Below, piece by piece: positions 53,182-56,459 of a stretch of DNA of 56,459 bases (positions are counted from its first letter, which is position 1; each line of letters begins with the position of its first letter). Origin of the DNA: a virus. The position numbers and the translations under genes are program-made. Location of the stretch: positions 1-56,459 of IMG/VR virus record IMGVR_UViG_3300046313_000796. One strand, written 5' to 3'. The notes under the pieces are model-generated. The model made no database searches and was not told where the DNA came from. It saw only the letters and a list, made by a program, of their open reading frames with translations.

Positions 53182-53427
53182 TCAGAATAGTAGTTTTTTT
53201 TTTGTTTTGATTGGTTGCACTTTAAAGGAGATCATTGATTTATTAGAAGCTGTTTTTGTATTATTCCCTTTTATTAGGAAATCTGAAGATGATATAGAAA
53301 CTTTGAATATATCTTGCATCTTACAAAATAATTCAATCTTCAAAACATATAATTTATCTTTCTGTATAGGGGATAAATACCAATCTTCCCCATCTTCTCT
53401 TAATAATAATTCTATATTTTTTATCAT
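53182..53427 (-). CDS. Small hypothetical protein
   Basis: 81 residues, preferred to the overlapping plus-strand frame because it is soluble and continues the minus-strand operon. MIKNIELLLREDGEDWYLSPIQKDKLYVLKIELFCKM gives an alpha/beta mix; no family recognised. Its start is 27 nt after the end of the NACHT-like fragment. Confidence 0.5.
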   Translation of the reverse strand: MIKNIELLLREDGEDWYLSPIQKDKLYVLKIELFCKMQDIFKVSISSSDFLIKGNNTKTASNKSMISFKVQPIKTKKKLLF

Positions 53428-53453
53428 AGTTGTGTAGTTGTTTTTAAGTTAGG

Positions 53454-54154
53454 TTAAAGTGATTTTTCTATTAGTTGCCAAATATTTTTATGAACATAAA
53501 TAGCCCGTTGTTTGCATTCAAGAAGTAAATTTTTAACGTAAGGATTTTTAGAGTCAAAATAATAAGCGGCGATCATAGTTAGAAAATTATCGGTTTTCAT
53601 CTTTAACATCTCAACAAGAAATAGGAAAATATTAAAGTAACGAGGATCATCGATATGATCTAAAACTGATTTTTCGATAAGATCATTTTCATAGATATAT
53701 TTAGCAGTGAGAAATTCTTGTAAAAAGACATGAGAGAAAAAATAAACATCATCTTCTTTAGACAAGATTCCTTGCTCACAAAAAGTCTTTACTAATTCTA
53801 TCACGTCAATATCGGACATCCCGAGGCAATCATCAATATAACCTTGAGCAGTCAATAATAATTTATATTCTTTAAAAGTTGCTTATTAGTAGAGAAAAAT
53901 TTATAAGCAACTTTTGAAAGTAAAGCAAACTCTCTTTCAAATTCTGGATAGCAACGATCCCCGTCTAAAAGTACTTTAAATATATCTTCATAAGTACGTG
54001 TCAAAGAAGAAGATGTTGTCAATCCATCGTAGGGATTTTTAGCTTCTCTGAATATAGGATTATCAGCTAAATGTTTTAATGAGTATCTGTCTAAACTTTT
54101 TAGAAATTGTGCAATGTCTTTTTTGATTTCTTTCTCTTTTAACAAATTTTTCAT
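53454..54154 (-). pseudogene. Frameshifted fragment resembling the helical part of a NACHT/STAND NTPase
   Basis: From ATG 54154 the frame reads DIAQFLKSLDRYSLKHLADNPIF...TRTYEDIFKVLLDGDR...EFALLSKVAYKFFSTNKQLL, then stops at 53852. The neighbouring frame continues without a gap (FKEYKLLLTAQGYIDDCLG...DDVYFFSHVFLQEFLTAKYIYEN) to 53454. The order NP..., TYEDIFKVLL, LLSKVAY and FSHVFLQEFLTAKYI is that of the region after the NACHT ATPase core. The P-loop part is absent, so this is a truncated and frameshifted relic, or a two-frame short form. Confidence 0.5.
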
Positions 54155-54182
54155 TTTTTCTGTTAGTTGTATGTTTTATAAA

Positions 54183-54218
54183 ATAAGTTGGTAATACAAT
54201 ATTGTATTACCAACTTAT
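54183..54218. promoter_or_regulatory. 36-bp perfect palindrome before the NACHT-like fragment
   Basis: ATAAGTTGGTAATACAAT followed directly by its complement, no loop, 28 nt before the ATG at 54154. TTAGGTTAGGG (54224-54233) lies next to it. It shares GTAATACAAT with 53055-53103. Probable protein-binding dyad. Confidence 0.7.
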
Positions 54219-54240
54219 AAAGATTAGGTTAGGGTAGCAA

Positions 54241-55107
54241 TTAAAAATCAATACCAGCTTCGGATAAAGTAGCCATATCTTCAGCAGTTAGATTAACTAC
54301 CCCATTCTCATCAACTGGGGGGTGTGCATAACTTTTTAACTGAGGTAAAAAACTATGCGCGTGAGATAAAGTAGAGTGATTGTTAGGCAAAACTAAACTA
54401 CTGAAATTAGCTTCGGTTATTTTCTCATAACCTTTAACCACAGTAGCTTCAGAAGTTAAACCATTATTATCACCAGATAACTCTCCTTCTATCAGAGTAG
54501 GACAGAAGATAAAGCGAGATGTGAATTTACAAGTCGGTGTTTGTTTTGGCAAAATTTTACCAGTAATTTGTTCAAACTGTTTAAGACTATCATTAATATA
54601 TTCAGTATATGCAGTCTTGATCAATGAGTGGGCTTTCCCTTTAGTGCGAAATACTAAAGGAGTGTCTGATAATAAATTGTTATCTTTATCTACAAATAAG
54701 ACAACTAAAACACTATACATTTCAAAGTCAGTCTTATTAAAATCATTTTTTTTGTAGTAACTTACTTTTTTCGTTTCTTTCCCTTGCATTAATAAAGGAG
54801 CTGCTACAACCTTAATCTCGTTACTTACTAAAGCGTCTTGATAACCATTTAAAATAATCATACGGGGGGTACGACTGAACCACATCTTACCCGTAAATTT
54901 CTTTTTATCTTTATCTTTTAGTTTTACATCTTCTAAAGCCCAATTTTCATCTGGTTTAAAATCTATCGCTTTCGCTATATCTTGATTAATTGCAATCCCA
55001 TGATTATCACTTTGTGGATTAAATAATTGACAGTGTGGATAGCCTTTTTGACTTGAAACGAACTCACTTACATCTACACCATAATCGGCAACATTTATTT
55101 TAGTCAT
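54241..55107 (-). CDS. Probable DUF5895-like protein
   Basis: 288 residues from ATG 55107; the longer frame begins with an implausible hydrophobic leader across the intergenic dyad. KGYPHCQLFNPQSDNHGIAI (about 17-36), GKMWFSRTPRMIILNG and LVVLFVDKDNNLL...YTEYINDSLKQF give a layout like cyanobacterial DUF5895 proteins, of unknown function and often on plasmids. It is Asp/Asn-rich at the C-terminus. Divergent from the 55290 regulator. Confidence 0.45.
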   Translation of the reverse strand: MTKINVADYGVDVSEFVSSQKGYPHCQLFNPQSDNHGIAINQDIAKAIDFKPDENWALEDVKLKDKDKKKFTGKMWFSRTPRMIILNGYQDALVSNEIKVVAAPLLMQGKETKKVSYYKKNDFNKTDFEMYSVLVVLFVDKDNNLLSDTPLVFRTKGKAHSLIKTAYTEYINDSLKQFEQITGKILPKQTPTCKFTSRFIFCPTLIEGELSGDNNGLTSEATVVKGYEKITEANFSSLVLPNNHSTLSHAHSFLPQLKSYAHPPVDENGVVNLTAEDMATLSEAGIDF

Positions 55108-55127
55108 TTTTACTTTTTTGTTAAGAG

Positions 55128-55151
55128 TTGTTATAACTTCAATTATAACAA
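55128..55151. promoter_or_regulatory. Operator-like dyad in the divergent region
   Basis: TTGTTATAA, 6-nt gap, TTATAACAA between the starts at 55107 (minus) and 55290 (plus). On the other side of the gap GTTATAAT occurs twice (55252-55271) and contains TATAAT -10 boxes. Nothing else is seen in this 182-bp gap. Confidence 0.55.
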
Positions 55152-55289
55152 AAAGCCTTGAAAATAGCAAAGGGAAAAGACATTTTTCTTTAGAAAATAT
55201 AGAAAAAAGATTAATGCTACCAAAGCTAGGTTGTTTTAAAATTCTATGATTGTTATAATTCTAGTTATAATAAATGATAAGGTTAGGTT

Positions 55290-55580
55290 ATGGCAAAAAG
55301 AATAATACCAATTGAATTAATGGAGAGGGCAAAACAAAATAATATTCCAGCAATTACAGTTTACAAAAGAGTACAATCTGGTATCTCTATGAATGATGCT
55401 GTAACAGTTAAAGATATTAGAAAATATTTTAAAGAGCAAAATACTAATTTAATATCTTTTCATTATGAAAACAAGAAAAAATTAGTCTCAAAAATTAAAA
55501 CATCCGAAAAAACAGCCTCAGAGTTTATATCCGAAGCCATTAATTTTTATTTACAATATTTAGAAAACAATGAACAATAA
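55290..55580 (+). CDS. Small regulator, HTH-like plus ribbon-helix-helix-like
   Basis: 96 residues. Residues about 6-40 (IELMERAKQNNIPAITVYKRVQSGISMNDAVT) look like a plasmid or phage HTH domain; residues about 52-92 (SFHYENKKKLVSKIKTSEKTASEFISEAINFYLQYLE) resemble a ribbon-helix-helix fold. Start ATG lies directly after AAGGTTAGGTT. Likely controls the divergent promoter with the dyad at 55128. Confidence 0.6.
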   Translation: MAKRIIPIELMERAKQNNIPAITVYKRVQSGISMNDAVTVKDIRKYFKEQNTNLISFHYENKKKLVSKIKTSEKTASEFISEAINFYLQYLENNEQ

Positions 55581-55704
55581 AATTGCAATTCACCCAACTT
55601 TACAGAAGTTTAGAGAAGATACTTACAAGGCTATTATCAGAAACGAAGCCTTAGCTAAATTAAAACAAAAAAAAATAATTCCCTTTAAACCTAAAGAAGA
55701 TTAA
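55570..55704 (+). CDS. 44-residue hypothetical protein
   Basis: Starts 11 nt before the stop of the regulator and is followed by a terminator. Basic (HPTLQKFRED, LKQKKIIPFKPKED). The coupling and terminator support it; function unknown. Confidence 0.55.
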   Translation: MNNKIAIHPTLQKFREDTYKAIIRNEALAKLKQKKIIPFKPKED

Positions 55705-55711
55705 CTATAAA

Positions 55712-55742
55712 ACCTAGCATTTAGCTAGGTCTTTCTCTTTTT
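55712..55742 (+). terminator. Terminator after the 55290-55704 operon
   Basis: ACCTAGC, 5-nt loop, GCTAGGT, then CTTTCTCTTTTT. It is placed right after the stop at 55704 and faces the convergent 55741 gene. Confidence 0.88.
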
Positions 55743-56193
55743 AATAATTTATGCCTTCTATATTTTCTACTTGGTGATCGTATAGTTGAGCATATTCGAT
55801 TAAGTTATTTACCCCCAAAATATTGAGATATTTATAGACGTGTTTACAAGCTACTTTGTTTGTTTTGTAAGCAATCTCTAAAAAAAGATAATCGTTACAT
55901 TCACATTCAATATGATTTTGCATCGGTACTAAAATATAACTATTAACATTTTCTTTATTATGTGCGATATACTCATTATTCCCGAAGCAATGAATCTCAA
56001 CTTCATTTACTCTTGCTTTTCTGTTTTTTATAATGACTTTTTTTATTTGTTTTTTAGTAACCAAAGAAATTTCATCATTTTTTAAAATCACAATACCGAC
56101 ATCACTCGCATCATAAGCAATTTTTCTTATTTCACTTTCTTTGATTTCTAAATACTGCGATACATTTTTTTTGTTGAAGACTATTTGTGACAT
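55741..56193 (-). CDS. SWIM-type zinc-finger protein
   Basis: 150 residues with the CxC...CxH SWIM pattern at about 113-138 (CEC...ACKH). The N-terminal 100 residues are basic and beta-rich (KKQIKKVIIKNRKARVNEVEIH). SWIM domains bind DNA or proteins and are found in helicase and recombination partners and in mobile elements. It is isolated at the right end on minus. Confidence 0.7.
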   Translation of the reverse strand: MSQIVFNKKNVSQYLEIKESEIRKIAYDASDVGIVILKNDEISLVTKKQIKKVIIKNRKARVNEVEIHCFGNNEYIAHNKENVNSYILVPMQNHIECECNDYLFLEIAYKTNKVACKHVYKYLNILGVNNLIEYAQLYDHQVENIEGINY

Positions 56194-56283
56194 TTTTCTT
56201 ATTTACTCTATATTTGTTACCTCTTATTATAACATATATATAATAAAAAGACAATGTAAAAAAACAGGGATTTTAAAAAAAAG

Positions 56284-56451
56284 TTAGGCAACAAAAATAG
56301 AAGTACCAATAACAAGTTTTAATAAATTCCAGTAACTCATGCCATAAACAGTTTGTTTGTAATAATCAAGATTTCGTTCAAGTAATTTTAAATCTATACT
56401 CCTGCCCTCTTCAATAGCTCTTAACGCACCACCTAAAGTTAGGTTTTCCAT
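56284..56451 (-). CDS. Small protein at the right edge
   Basis: 55 residues from ATG 56451, with GAAAG 2 nt upstream (weak). N-terminal helical half (ALRAIEEGRSIDLKLLERNLDYY) and a hydrophobic, possibly membrane-bound end (YWNLLKLVIGTSIFVA). Complete within the window. Confidence 0.5.
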   Translation of the reverse strand: MENLTLGGALRAIEEGRSIDLKLLERNLDYYKQTVYGMSYWNLLKLVIGTSIFVA

Positions 56452-56459
56452 TCTTTCTA

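Noticed and set aside
53132-53437. Plus-strand frame opposite the 53182 gene
   Set aside because: It lies on the strand against the local operon and has a composition expected of an antisense shadow; the minus frame has better start context and composition.

Overview
The window looks like part of the genome of a tailed phage (or prophage) of a cyanobacterium. It is very AT-rich, carries scattered HIP1-type GCGATCGC sites typical of cyanobacterial DNA, and encodes a phage head, a long tail, a tail tip, lysis and replication functions. Terminase, portal and tail-tube genes were not recognised and probably lie outside. The first gene is open at the left edge.

Layout. 1-10557: a giant tape-measure gene with embedded lysozyme, M23 and HExxH peptidase motifs. 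10.5-12.1 kb: small genes and an initiator-like tRNA-Met with a clear terminator. 12.1-15.5 kb (minus): a cluster of KilA-N and regulator genes, at least three of them decayed, around an XRE repressor. 15.6-16.6 kb: a full-length hemB. 17.2-19.0 kb (minus): a Rha-type regulator preceded by a DNA methyltransferase. 19.0-25.7 kb: ribonucleotide reductase beta subunit, subtilase, a second CAT-anticodon tRNA, PhoH, a PAPS-reductase-like protein and a DUF262-like protein, then a DUF2213-type prohead protease on minus. 26.8-28.6 kb: a second methyltransferase and antirepressor pair, inverted relative to the first. 28.7-34.8 kb (plus): regulators and replication genes (DnaG-like primase, Gp157-like protein, SF2 helicase). 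34.7-43.5 kb (minus): the tail-tip module, ordered like gene-transfer-agent gp12-gp15 (DUF2460/DUF2163 fusion, NlpC/P60 peptidase, tip/hub protein with repeats, two small tail proteins). 44.2-47.0 kb (plus): scaffold, decoration protein, DUF2184 major capsid protein and a head protein. 47.0-50.1 kb: pentapeptide protein, XRE regulator, an N6-methylase-like protein and a GH24 endolysin. 50.5-56.4 kb: a BRO-N antirepressor with an upstream frameshifted methyltransferase, a broken NACHT-like fragment, a probable DUF5895 protein, a small HTH/RHH regulator and a SWIM zinc-finger protein.

Two families of noncoding structure stand out. (1) Four antirepressor-type genes (starts at 15365, 17972, 27844 and 51607) share a leader of about 90 nt. 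It has a closing stem whose bases change in compensating pairs, a longer inner stem, a conserved TATATNNCAT segment, and a 3' CCTA segment able to pair with the TAGGAG ribosome-binding site. In three of the four cases a DNA methyltransferase gene lies directly upstream in the same direction, and each of those methyltransferases is damaged in a different way. (2) A 270-290 bp element with 15-bp iterons occurs three times (16.7, 26.3 and 50.2 kb, the middle copy inverted), each time between genes and next to promoter regions. Both appear to link regulation across otherwise scattered gene blocks.
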